Below are positions 49,692 through 57,883 of a stretch of DNA of 64,000 nt, one piece after another; position 1 is the stretch's first letter; each line of letters starts with the position of its first letter. Made by a program: the position numbers and the translations under genes. The stretch is taken from contig DAOUDK010000044.1 of assembly GCA_034431315.1 (NCBI GenBank), positions 32,814-96,813 on the forward strand, read 5' to 3'. This stretch comes from JAUWOY01 sp034431315. GTDB lineage: Bacteria; Chloroflexota; Anaerolineae; VGOG01. A model generated the notes under the pieces. That model did no database searches. It saw only the letters and a list, made by a program, of their open reading frames with translations, and was not told where the DNA came from.

Positions 49692-49820
49692 GCCTAACAC
49701 TGTGTCCAGCCGACGGGCTTTCGCGTGCCGAATTCGGTGGTACTTTGCCAGTTTGTCGTTCTGGTTAGCGCGGGATGCCTTGCCAGTGACCGCGCGTGGC
49801 TGAACCGCATCCCGCTAGTG
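49692..49820 (+). other. attC-like site 3 (degenerate)
   Basis: GCCTAACACTGTGTCCAGCC at the left and GGCTGAACCGCATCC near the right give the left boxes and a short inner stem. The expected GTTAGGC right box is decayed (CGCTAGTG), so this may be a dead site closing the array. Confidence 0.4.
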
Positions 49821-49880
49821 CGGCTGGATATTCCTGATCTCCTCAGGCTCGATCTTGGCCCCGCTGAAAAGGGGTCTAAA

Positions 49881-49940
49881 AGCGAAGCGGGAGGTCTAAA
49901 GCGCCTCCCGCTTTTGCTTTTTGGACTGGGCATCGTACTG
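49881..49940 (+). terminator. Terminator repeat, copy C (no promoter half)
   Basis: AAGCGGGAGG-TCTAAAGCG-CCTCCCGCTTTTG followed by TTTTTGGACTGGGCATCGTACTG, as in copy B, but the sequence diverges just before the -35. The rest of the 718-base gene-free stretch up to 50402 contains attC-like site 3, a promoter and a foldback. Confidence 0.65.
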
Positions 49941-50156
49941 CGCGTACTGATTGCCGTCCCTTTCCCCCCATGCTTCCAGGGTTTCTACATGTGGCAATGT
50001 CCTCTGCCTGGGCTAGTCAGAATGTAGCGTTTGATCCAGCGGATGTAGGCTTCTTCCGCGTGGATGGATCAGTGTTTCCGGCGTATGGCATCGCGTACCT
50101 GGTCAAGCAGTCGCTTAGGTCGTTGGGTCATGATAACTCGTTTGGCACTTCAGTAT

Positions 50157-50185
50157 TTGCACGGAGAGCGGGGCTATGGTATAAT
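50157..50185 (+). promoter_or_regulatory. Promoter with overlapping palindrome upstream of the 50403 gene
   Basis: TTGCAC (50157-50162), 17-bp spacer, TATAAT (50180-50185). The -10 sits in the centre of TATGGTATAATACCATA (8-bp arms), a likely repressor operator. Confidence 0.55.
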
Positions 50186-50212
50186 ACCATACGTGATTTG
50201 GTAGGTTGAAGT

Positions 50213-50330
50213 CTTCTGCATTTAGCTCCTCCAGGGGATATTATACAGAGTGTTTCTGGTTTATGCAGATTATAGCTGCTTATACAGAAAGCTTCTGCAT
50301 TATCACCCCTGGGAGCTTTTTATACAGAAG
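50213..50330. repeat. 118-bp AT-rich foldback in the leader of the 50403 gene
   Basis: CTTCTGCATTTAGCTCC at the left matches the inverse of GGAGCTTTTTATACAGAAG at the right. Within, CCAGGGGATATTATACAGA pairs with the inverse of TCTGCATTATCACCCCTGG. Either a MITE or a long RNA hairpin in the 5' leader. Confidence 0.55.
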
Positions 50331-50402
50331 AGTTCTGTATAAGTATATGTTAGCTGTGCGAGACATCAGTAGTGTTAGCCAACCCAACTGGAGACTACGC
50401 AA

Positions 50403-51491
50403 ATGGCAGACAATCCCTCCTGTTTTGTCATCGGACCGATCGGAGACAGATTGGCCGACGTTGGTACACCAGCACGTCAGGTTTATGAGCATGCAATTCA
50501 GGTCTGGGAGAACATTATCCTTCCAGCTTGTGAGTCCAATAGCTTGAAGCCTCTTCGAGCTGATCACATATCTCGAACCGGTGAGATTGTCGATCAAGTC
50601 TGTAGGCATCTTCGGGTAGCCGACCTCGTAATCGCAGATCTCACAGGCGCGAATCCGAATGTCATGTATGAGCTAGGGCTCCGTCACACGGTCAACCGCC
50701 CAACCATCCAGATTGGTGAAAGAGGAAGGCTACCGTTTGATATCTCGGCTATTCGGACTATTCAGTTCACGCGTTCCGAGTCTGGATTCATTGACGCTCG
50801 GGAACGGCTTGTGGAAGCGATCAAAACAGGGTTAGCCGAGGGTGGTGATCCGGTGACAGCTACCCGCGTTTGGAACGATCTACCCCCCGACCTCCATCAC
50901 GCGACCACCGTTGAGGATTCAGAGGAGAAGCTCGACGATGAGGAGCTGGGCTTTCTTGAGAAGCTAGCTGCAACCGAGGAAGGTGTTGAGACAATGAAGT
51001 CGATTTTGGAAAGCATGACGGGAGTCATGAACAACATTGGCGCCATCGCTAAGTCGGCAACTGATGAGGTCAAGCGATCTGACTCCGGAGGAGGCGGAGC
51101 AAGGGCACGACTTGTCATTGTAGAACGTGTCGCGAAGAAGCTCGATGAGCAAGGCGCAACGCTAGAGGCCCAATCGAAGGAGTTTGAGGATTGTGTTAAT
51201 CGGATTGATCCTGGTGTTGATTATCTTCTTGAGCGACTTGAGTCTGACCTGGAACTCAGAGCGCAAACCACAGCTTTCAGCGCCAGTCTTTGTCATCTAG
51301 CTGAGGCGACGGAGAGCAGTGAACCTATCTTTGCTTCGTTCCGCGAGGTGATGAAATCCACCGGAGCAGCCTCAAGGTCGATGCGCAGAGCGACAACTCG
51401 GGTAATCCAAGCTGTCGACCGTCAACAGCGAGCCGCCGAGCGCTTTAAGCAATGGAGAGATCGCATCCAGGAAATGAGAGACGACAGCTAA
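50403..51491 (+). CDS. Nucleoside 2-deoxyribosyltransferase-fold protein with helical C-terminus
   Basis: A 362-residue protein. Residues ~1-140 form a Rossmann-like domain with SCFVIGPIGDR, VADLVIADLTGANPNVMYELGLRHTVNRPTI and FDISAIRTIQF, the pattern of nucleoside 2-deoxyribosyltransferase-like/TIR-related sensors seen in defence proteins. The Asp of IADLTG and the Glu of MYELGLRH occupy the usual active-site positions. The C-terminal ~200 residues are long amphipathic helices, possibly oligomerising. It has its own promoter with a palindrome and lies alone at the right edge of the accessory island, so an NAD- or nucleotide-degrading defence effector is plausible but unproven. Confidence 0.65.
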   Translation: MADNPSCFVIGPIGDRLADVGTPARQVYEHAIQVWENIILPACESNSLKPLRADHISRTGEIVDQVCRHLRVADLVIADLTGANPNVMYELGLRHTVNRPTIQIGERGRLPFDISAIRTIQFTRSESGFIDARERLVEAIKTGLAEGGDPVTATRVWNDLPPDLHHATTVEDSEEKLDDEELGFLEKLAATEEGVETMKSILESMTGVMNNIGAIAKSATDEVKRSDSGGGGARARLVIVERVAKKLDEQGATLEAQSKEFEDCVNRIDPGVDYLLERLESDLELRAQTTAFSASLCHLAEATESSEPIFASFREVMKSTGAASRSMRRATTRVIQAVDRQQRAAERFKQWRDRIQEMRDDS

Positions 51492-51576
51492 CAAGCCAAT
51501 GGTGTGTCCTGAAGCTGTCGTCTGCTAACCGGTGGAAGTCCGGTCGTGGTAACTGCAAAAATCTCTTGACTGCCTG

Positions 51577-51620
51577 TCTAAAAGCAAAGCGGGAGGTCTA
51601 GAACGCCTCCCGCTTTTTCC
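51577..51620. terminator. Terminator repeat, copy D
   Basis: AAGCGGGAGG-TCTAGAACG-CCTCCCGCTTTTT. Lies between the convergent 50403-51491 and nfnB genes and marks the right border of the accessory island. Confidence 0.75.
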
Positions 51621-51642
51621 GTGAACTAATCAACCCCCAACC

Positions 51643-53058
51643 CTAATCCCAACCCTCAACAGTTATCTCGCCCCTCAAAAAGCGATCAATGTCCGCTGCG
51701 GCGCGCTTGCCGGCGCCCATGGCGCTGATGACGGTGGCCGCGCCGGTGACGACGTCGCCGCCGGCCCACACCCTGGCCTTGGTCGCCCGGCCGGTCTCCT
51801 CATCGGCCACCACGGTTCCCCACCTGGTTCGCTCCAACCCCCCGGCTTCGGTGAAGACCAACGGATTTGGGCTGGTGCCGATGGCCATGACCACTATGTC
51901 CACCTCCGTGTCGAACTCTGAGCCTGGGATGGGGATGGGCCGTCGGCGCCCGCTTTCATCGGGCTCGCCCAATTCCATGCGGATGCACCTCATGCCGCGC
52001 ACCCAGCCGTCGTCATCGCCGTAGATCTCCACGGGGTTGGTGAGCAGCTTAAAGATGATGCCCTCCTCCTCAGCGTTCTCCGCCTCCTCCGCACGGGCGG
52101 GCAGCTCAACCCTCGAGCGGCGATAGACGATCGTGACCTCCTCGTTCCCCAGACGCAAGGCGCAGCGGGCCGAGTCCATAGCCACGTTACCGCCACCCAC
52201 CACCGCCACTCGGCCTTTGACCTTGATGGGCGTGTCGTACTCAGGGAAGAGATAGGCTTTCATCAGGTTGGTGCGGGTCAGGAACTCGTTGGCCGAATAG
52301 ACGCCGTTGTAGTTTTCGCCGGGGATGCCCATGAAACGAGGGAGACCAGCCCCCGTGCCCAGGAACACGGCGTCATAGCCCTGCTCCCCCAGAAGCTCGT
52401 CAATGGTGAAGAGCTTGCCGATGACAGCGTCGAGGCGGATGTCCACTCCCAACTGGCGCACGTAGTCTACCTCGGCCTTGACGACGGCTTTGGGCAGGCG
52501 GAATTCGGGGATGCCATAGATGAGCACGCCGCCCGACGCGTGCAACGCCTCGAAGATGGTCACGGCGTGGCCGTAGCGAGCCAGGTCGGCGGCGCAGGTC
52601 AGGCCAGCCGGCCCCGCCCCGATGACGGCCACTTTTTTGCCCGTCGGTGGAGGGAGCTCAGGTACTACCATCCCTCTGGCCATATCCCAGTCGGCCACGA
52701 AGCGCTCCAGGCGGCCAATGGCCACCGGCTCGTACTTCTTGCTCAGCACGCAGACCTCCTCGCACTGGGTCTCCTGGGGACAGACCCGCCCACAGATGGC
52801 TGGCAGGCTGTTATCGCCCTTGAGAATCTCTACCGCGCCAGGCATGTCTCCTTCGTATACCTTGAGAATGAATTCTGGGATGTTGACCTCGACGGGGCAG
52901 CCATCAATGCAAAATGGCTTCTTACACTGCAAGCATCGCTCCGCCTCAGCCTGGGCCAGTTCCATGTCGAAGCCCAAGGCCACTTCGTTGAAATTGTGGC
53001 TACGCACGTCGGGCTCCTGCCGAGGCATCTCCACTCGGTTGGGTATTACTTTTGCCAT
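51643..53058 (-). CDS. nfnB: NfnB/GltA-type NADPH flavoprotein subunit
   Basis: A 471-residue protein. The N-terminal ferredoxin-like part has the Cys sets CLQCKKPFCIDGCP and ICGRVCPQETQCEEVC for two [4Fe-4S] clusters. It is followed by the FAD-binding VAVIGAGPAGLTCAADLA and NADP-binding VAVVGGGNVAMDSARCAL motifs and GGDVVTGAATVISAMGAGKRAA near the end. This matches the large subunit of the electron-bifurcating NADH-dependent ferredoxin:NADP oxidoreductase and its GltA/SudA relatives. The small subunit gene lies directly upstream in the same direction, which favours NfnAB (or SudAB) over a true glutamate synthase, whose large subunit is absent. Confidence 0.85.
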   Translation of the reverse strand: MAKVIPNRVEMPRQEPDVRSHNFNEVALGFDMELAQAEAERCLQCKKPFCIDGCPVEVNIPEFILKVYEGDMPGAVEILKGDNSLPAICGRVCPQETQCEEVCVLSKKYEPVAIGRLERFVADWDMARGMVVPELPPPTGKKVAVIGAGPAGLTCAADLARYGHAVTIFEALHASGGVLIYGIPEFRLPKAVVKAEVDYVRQLGVDIRLDAVIGKLFTIDELLGEQGYDAVFLGTGAGLPRFMGIPGENYNGVYSANEFLTRTNLMKAYLFPEYDTPIKVKGRVAVVGGGNVAMDSARCALRLGNEEVTIVYRRSRVELPARAEEAENAEEEGIIFKLLTNPVEIYGDDDGWVRGMRCIRMELGEPDESGRRRPIPIPGSEFDTEVDIVVMAIGTSPNPLVFTEAGGLERTRWGTVVADEETGRATKARVWAGGDVVTGAATVISAMGAGKRAAADIDRFLRGEITVEGWD

Positions 53059-53078
53059 TTATGTCTCCTTTGAATTGA

Positions 53079-53106
53079 GTAACAGGTAACGAGTGACGAG
53101 TGATTC
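53079..53106. repeat. 7-bp tandem repeat tract (GTAACGA/GTGACGA) between nfnA and nfnB
   Basis: GTAACAG, GTAACGA, GTGACGA, GTGATTC in tandem in the short nfnA-nfnB gap, up to the end of nfnA. Confidence 0.65.
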
Positions 53107-53107
53107 G

Positions 53108-53941
53108 TCACTCGCTCTTTGTCGCTTGCCATCTCTCCAGCGCCTGCTTCTCCTCGTCGAGGTAAATGCGCTGGCGCGCCAGCAGCAGGTCCCAGTCCAC
53201 CTCGTGGCCGTCGAACTCAGGGCCGTGGACGCAGGCGAATTTGGTCTCTCCGCCCACCTCGACGCGACAGGAGCCGCACATCCCCGTGCCATCAACCATA
53301 ACGGAGTTGAGGCTGACGGTGGTCGGCACGTTGAAAGGCTTCGTGGCCAGCGCGGTGAACTTCATCATGATAGCCGGCCCGATGACCCAGATGTGGCCAA
53401 TGTCGTTGCGGGTTTCCAGCAGTTCTTGGAGAGGGTGCACGACAAATGCCTTGCGCCCGTATGAACCGTCGTCGGTGCAGACGATGAGCTCATCGGAGAC
53501 GGAGCGCATTTTGTCTTCCCAAAAGATGAGCTCCTTGTTACGGGCGCCAATGATAGTGATGACGTAATTCCCGGCCTCTCGCAAGGCACGGGCGATGGGG
53601 AACACGAGGGCAATGCACAAACCGCCGGCCGCACAGATCACCGTGCCGTAGTTTTCGATCTCGGTGGGGTTGCCCAGGGGGCCGGTGAGGCTGGCCAGTT
53701 CGTCGCCGACCTCCAGGGTGCCCAGGTGCATGGTGGTCTTGCCCACCTCTTGAAAGACTATGGTGACTGTACCCTCGTCCCGATCGTAGTCAGCGATGGT
53801 CAAGGGGATGCGCTCGCCTTCTTCCGTGGCGCGGACGATGACGAACTGGCCCGCTTTGGCCTTGCGCGCCACGTCGGGCGCAGAGATCACCATCAGCTTG
53901 ACGGCCGGCGCTAGGGCCTCCTTGGTTAATATCTCATACAC
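53108..53941 (-). CDS. nfnA: NfnA-type FAD/NAD(H) and [2Fe-2S] subunit
   Basis: A 277-residue protein; CAAGGAGG precedes the start. The order of motifs is that of the dihydroorotate dehydrogenase electron-transfer/NfnA family: FAD domain with RIPLTIADYD, pyridine-nucleotide domain with VICAAGGLCIALVFPIAR, WVIGPAIMMKFTA, and a C-terminal [2Fe-2S] site DGTGMCGSCRVEVGGETKFACVHGPEFDGH with four Cys. With NfnB it transfers electrons between NADH, NADPH and ferredoxin in the cytoplasm, suggesting fermentative or anaerobic metabolism. Confidence 0.85.
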   Translation of the reverse strand: MYEILTKEALAPAVKLMVISAPDVARKAKAGQFVIVRATEEGERIPLTIADYDRDEGTVTIVFQEVGKTTMHLGTLEVGDELASLTGPLGNPTEIENYGTVICAAGGLCIALVFPIARALREAGNYVITIIGARNKELIFWEDKMRSVSDELIVCTDDGSYGRKAFVVHPLQELLETRNDIGHIWVIGPAIMMKFTALATKPFNVPTTVSLNSVMVDGTGMCGSCRVEVGGETKFACVHGPEFDGHEVDWDLLLARQRIYLDEEKQALERWQATKSE

Positions 53942-54289
53942 GCTTTAGCCTCCTTGCTTTTGTGATGAAGATTGTGGTACCCCCCTCAGTCCCCCCCCCC
54001 ACTTTTTTGGGGGAAGTAGGGCCTCCCTCTGCAGCAACACCCAAAGGGGAAACTACCGAATTCCTGGGGAATTATATATCCAAACGATGGGCCTGTCAAA
54101 ATGCCCTAGCTTTTTCCGTAGTGACGACTTCGCGGGAAGGCCTCCTCCACGTCCATCACGGAGCCAAGGCGACGGCGGTCAAAGGTCACGCTAAAGTCGC
54201 TACCCTGTAGTTAGGACTACAGGACTAACCGCCACGAATCCTTACCTCATGCCCTACCGTTTGCGAAGCCGGCCCTGCTTGCGTCCTTC
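53942..54289. other. 348-base intergenic stretch
   Basis: It contains a C9/T6/G5 homopolymer foldback near 53990-54016, an AT-rich palindrome GGAATTATATATCC (54075-54088) and the hairpin CCTGTAGTTAGGACTACAGG (54207-54226). No convincing gene or promoter. Possibly decayed repeat sequence. Confidence 0.4.
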
Positions 54290-54493
54290 CTACTCTTGCT
54301 CGCCCAAGGCGGTTACCTGGCGCAAGACCTCCATGATGGACAGGCCAAGCCTAAGCATCTTGCCCGGTGGGACGGCCTGGGGTGGCAGCGCCGCGTCTTC
54401 TCTGGCAGCCCGCGCGTAGAGCCAGGCAGCAAGAGCTCCCAGCGCGCTTCCCACTAGCCCCCCGATGATGAGAGTTTTGTTCCGCGAATTCAT
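54290..54493 (-). CDS. Small membrane-anchored protein
   Basis: A 67-residue protein with GGGGGATAACA before ATG. One membrane helix with small residues (LIIGGLVGSALGALAAWLYA) is followed by a ~40-residue cytoplasmic tail ending in an amphipathic helix (MLRLGLSIMEVLRQVTALG). It resembles YtxH-like or accessory envelope proteins in layout. It is 17 bases downstream of the flippase gene, so probably co-expressed. Function unknown. Confidence 0.6.
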   Translation of the reverse strand: MNSRNKTLIIGGLVGSALGALAAWLYARAAREDAALPPQAVPPGKMLRLGLSIMEVLRQVTALGEQE

Positions 54494-54510
54494 TGTTATC
54501 CCCCTTTCAA

Positions 54511-57060
54511 TTATATTAATCGCACCTTCTCTGCCATTAGTTCCCTGGCCTCGGCCATGGCCTCGTCGTAGATGGTGATGGGGAAGCGACCGTGCAAGGG
54601 GCTGAGCCGCGCTCCCAGGACGGCGCCCTTGTAGACCAGATAAGCGACCGGCCTGGCCAGGCTGCTCATATCTACCGCGCGCTTCAACTCCTGCAGTCCT
54701 TGGTCATCCCAGCCGCCGAACAGGCCAGTGAGGAAAGAATAAAAGGGCAGGGAAGGCAATAGAGCCAGGAGGAAGATGATCAGGCTGGTCACCATGTCCC
54801 CCCGCCAGATGAACCCGCCTACTAGCCTGATGACGAGGTAGTTGACCGCGCCCGCCGACAGAGGGGCCACGAAGCTCTGCCAGAGGTAGATCTTGGGCCG
54901 CAGGATCAGTTTCCAATTGAGCAGCCAGGCCACCACCGACTTGGCTGGCAGGGCGATGAGATAGGCTATCATGAGTCCCCAGAGCTGATAGCGCCCGATC
55001 AACATGAACATCAGGGAGATGCGCAGGATCTGCTCCCCAGCGATCATCAGCGCCTGCAGCTCAGGGCGGCCGGCCGCCTGTTGCAGCCTATCGCCGAACC
55101 AGGATGGGAACTGCACGGCTCCCCAGATGAGGAGGGGGCCTACCAGGGCTGCCGCCCGGGTCCAGTCCTGCCCCAGAGCGCCCAGGATAAAGCGGTCCGC
55201 GACGGCCCCCAGGGCACTCAAGATAAACAGGCTGAACCACACCCCATACTTGAACCCCTGAGCCACGTAGTATTGGGAGAGCTTTAGCCTCCCGTGGCTG
55301 TAGGCCTCGGAGATGGAGGGCATCAGCCCGTCGTAGAGACCCGCGCCCAGAGCGCTGTAGCCTATGGTGAGGCCGTAGGCCACTGACCAGTTACCCTGCA
55401 CCTCGGCGTAGTTAAGCATGTAGGCCGCGATCAGGGTCACTTGCAGGGCGTGGCCCAGAGGAGCGAAGGCGCTTCCCAGCGTTAGCTTACCTCCGAAGAG
55501 GAGGGCTGAGCGCACTGTCTCCCAGTCGAAGGTGGGCAGGAATATGGCCTTGAGCGAGTAGCCCAGGCGCTTGTAAAGCCAGAGGCCGACGAAGAAGGAG
55601 GCGTATTCGCAGAGGTAGAGACCCAGCCCCATACCCAGCACACCTCCCATGGCTTCCCCCAAGACGGGATTCGCTGCCCCCCAGCGGCGCATAACGCTCA
55701 CCATGACCGACTGCAAAACCATGGGGCCCATGTAGATCACCAGGGTTAGGATCTGCTCGTAGTCGAAGCGCTGGAAGGAACGAAAGGTGTAGCTGAAGAC
55801 GCGCAGGAAGCCTGGGAATTGGATCAAGGCATGGACGATAAAATAGAACGAGAGGTAGGCCACGGCGGTCTGGGGCACGAAGGTGATCGCTATCAGAGCT
55901 ACGCCTCCCAACTGGATGGTGCCGCTGATGGCCTGCCACCAGACGAAGAACTGGATGTACTTCAGCCCTCTCCGTGGCTCTTTGATCCGATACTCGGAGA
56001 AGTACTTGACCATGGCCAGGCTGGTGCCCACATCGAAGACGAGCCAGAAGACCTCGAAGAAGCGCACCACCCAGTCCCAAGCACCCATGGCCTGAGGCCA
56101 GGGCAGCAGAAAGCGCGGGAGGACGAAGGCTTGATAGCCCATCAAGGGAATGAAGAGCACCAATCCTACGACCATGAGGAAGAGGAAGCCGGCCAAAGGG
56201 CGGTGGAAACCGATATCCTCCCAGGCGTCCCCTTTAACCTCCTCTGGCCCAACTGTGATGCGCTCCAGGGCCTCAGGATGCCTCAGGGCGTAGCGGCGGA
56301 GGGCCAGGTAGGCGACCACCGTCGTTCCCAGCATGAGGACGATCACGACGACCACGGCCCGGCGAGCGGTCGCGTGGGGGACGGGGGAGGCGAGGTAGTC
56401 AGCATAGGCGTCGGGGAAGCCGCCTGTCGTCCGCACAGCCAGGTGATAGATGAGGTAGTTGAAATAGGGCCAGTCCTTGAAGTGGGGATTGTTTTCCCCT
56501 GAGAGCCAGGCCGTGATCACGTAGGCCGTCCCCTGGCCGAGTTTCGTTCGCCCCAACACCGTCTCGCCCGTCTCGTAGGTCTTGACCAATGCCTCCAGGT
56601 CGAGACCCGTAAGCGTCGAGCGATCGCGTACCTGGGGAGCCGAGTTCCAGGTCACTTGAGCTATCAGGGGATCGTCCAGGCCGGGCACAGCTTGCACTGT
56701 TTGGGCGTCCGCCCTCTCTTCCCACCCAACGTCTTCTCCCAGGATAGCTTGAAGGGCGGGAGCGGTGAGTTGCGGCCCCAGGAGCAGAACCAACCCCCGG
56801 CCCTCGTTGACAGCCTGGACGATGGCCTCAGCTTCATACTCGCTCAAACCAGCATCGTTGACCACGATAACCTGGGCCGCGTCCAGGTGCTCGACAAAGG
56901 TGACCTCAGGGATGAGATCGAGAGCCTGTTTGACGTGATCGTCTAGGCCGAAGTAGCGGATGGCGAGACCATCGGGCGAAGCAGCCAGAGCGCTACCCGG
57001 CGTCAGGCCAAAAAAGAGAAGAAGTGCCAGTGTTATCAGCAGGGGCTTCTTTGCAGTCAT
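54511..57060 (-). CDS. Polysaccharide flippase-like (MOP superfamily) with periplasmic amidotransferase-like domain
   Basis: An 849-residue protein. A signal peptide is followed by ~200 exported residues with a GATase/ThuA-like beta-alpha pattern (VIVVNDAGLSEYEAEAIVQAVNEGRGLVLLLGP); no catalytic Cys-His-Glu triad is visible, so it is probably a binding domain. After a membrane helix (~235-255) come about 13-14 further helices with the layout of oligosaccharide flippases (RfbX/MurJ type), including QALMIAGEQILRISLMFMLIG. Typical flippases are ~450-550 residues and lack the N-terminal domain. It probably exports a lipid-linked glycan or glycolipid. No glycosyltransferase genes are adjacent. Confidence 0.75.
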   Translation of the reverse strand: MTAKKPLLITLALLLFFGLTPGSALAASPDGLAIRYFGLDDHVKQALDLIPEVTFVEHLDAAQVIVVNDAGLSEYEAEAIVQAVNEGRGLVLLLGPQLTAPALQAILGEDVGWEERADAQTVQAVPGLDDPLIAQVTWNSAPQVRDRSTLTGLDLEALVKTYETGETVLGRTKLGQGTAYVITAWLSGENNPHFKDWPYFNYLIYHLAVRTTGGFPDAYADYLASPVPHATARRAVVVVIVLMLGTTVVAYLALRRYALRHPEALERITVGPEEVKGDAWEDIGFHRPLAGFLFLMVVGLVLFIPLMGYQAFVLPRFLLPWPQAMGAWDWVVRFFEVFWLVFDVGTSLAMVKYFSEYRIKEPRRGLKYIQFFVWWQAISGTIQLGGVALIAITFVPQTAVAYLSFYFIVHALIQFPGFLRVFSYTFRSFQRFDYEQILTLVIYMGPMVLQSVMVSVMRRWGAANPVLGEAMGGVLGMGLGLYLCEYASFFVGLWLYKRLGYSLKAIFLPTFDWETVRSALLFGGKLTLGSAFAPLGHALQVTLIAAYMLNYAEVQGNWSVAYGLTIGYSALGAGLYDGLMPSISEAYSHGRLKLSQYYVAQGFKYGVWFSLFILSALGAVADRFILGALGQDWTRAAALVGPLLIWGAVQFPSWFGDRLQQAAGRPELQALMIAGEQILRISLMFMLIGRYQLWGLMIAYLIALPAKSVVAWLLNWKLILRPKIYLWQSFVAPLSAGAVNYLVIRLVGGFIWRGDMVTSLIIFLLALLPSLPFYSFLTGLFGGWDDQGLQELKRAVDMSSLARPVAYLVYKGAVLGARLSPLHGRFPITIYDEAMAEARELMAEKVRLI

Positions 57061-57098
57061 CTTTGCTCTTTCGGTGATTGGTAACTACCCGCCTGCTC

Positions 57099-57141
57099 CC
57101 GCCGGATCCGGCGGCTTAACCAGTTGAATTCGACTGGGTTT
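57099..57141. repeat. Pair of palindromes between ssb and the flippase gene
   Basis: CCGCCGGATCCGGCGG (57099-57114, perfect) followed by the imperfect palindrome AACCAGTTGAATTCGACTGG (from 57118). It lies upstream of the flippase start and downstream of ssb; it could terminate ssb transcripts or be a REP unit related to 40085. Confidence 0.45.
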
Positions 57142-57315
57142 GGTCCTTATGGCCTGGACTTGGCAATCCAGGCCGAGCGAGATGAGCAATTAACGGCGAT
57201 TATTGTAGAGGGGATAGCAGCGTATTAGAATACTACCCCAAAATGCCATCTTTGTCAACAGCAAAATGCCGCCTGCACCAGGGGCACAGACGGCATAGCG
57301 CAACCGCGCTAGACT

Positions 57316-57738
57316 CTAGAAGGGAATCTCCCCCTCTTCTAGCGCTCCCTCTTCTAGCGCTCCCTCCTCTGGACTCACCGCCGCACCCTCAGCACGCCCT
57401 CCCAGGAACCTAACAGTGAAGGCTGTGACTTCGAAGGATGCCCCTGCAGTGCCATCTTGCCGCGTCCAGATGCGAGGCCCACCGGTGTTGGGGTCTGGTC
57501 GCAGGCGACCCTCTACCAGGACTTGTCGTCCTTTGGATAGGTACTGGTTGCAGGTCTCGCCCAGCTTACCCCAGGCGGTGATGCGGAACCAGATGGTCTC
57601 CTCACCTGGTGTGCCATCGGTGTTGGTCCACTTGCGGCTGGTGGCCATTGAGAAATTGGTGACCGGCTGGCCGCTGGGCGTGTAGCGCATCTCCGGATCG
57701 CGCCCCAGGTTCCCTACGATGATAATTTTCTGATACAT
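57316..57738 (-). CDS. ssb: Single-stranded DNA-binding protein
   Basis: A 140-residue OB-fold protein. The family start (MYQKIIIVGNLGRDPEMRYTPSGQPVTNFSMATSR), WFRITAWGKLGETCNQYLSKGRQVLVEGRL and the acidic tail ending EEGEIPF (protein-interaction tip) are all present. The tail contains a tandem triplicate EEGALEEGALEEGE. Transcribed from its own consensus-like promoter at 57812-57840. Confidence 0.95.
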   Translation of the reverse strand: MYQKIIIVGNLGRDPEMRYTPSGQPVTNFSMATSRKWTNTDGTPGEETIWFRITAWGKLGETCNQYLSKGRQVLVEGRLRPDPNTGGPRIWTRQDGTAGASFEVTAFTVRFLGGRAEGAAVSPEEGALEEGALEEGEIPF

Positions 57739-57811
57739 TTCCTCTTGCTCCTTTCAATAGGTATAGTATTTTCACGGCACTTTTGCAGATGAAAAATGCC
57801 CCGACAGCCCA

Positions 57812-57840
57812 ATAATACTTCATAAAGCGCAAATTGTCAA
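57812..57840 (-). promoter_or_regulatory. Sigma70 promoter for ssb
   Basis: Minus strand TTGACA (57840-57835), 17-bp spacer, TATTAT (57817-57812), 74 bases before the ssb ATG. Confidence 0.7.
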
Positions 57841-57883
57841 AATGGCACTTGATCACTTTGGGACGAAACCGTGCCCATCGCCC

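Noticed and set aside
51643..53058. Glutamate synthase small subunit (gltD)
   Set aside because: The large GltB-type subunit is absent and the adjacent gene is an NfnA-type flavoprotein, so NfnAB or SudAB fits better.
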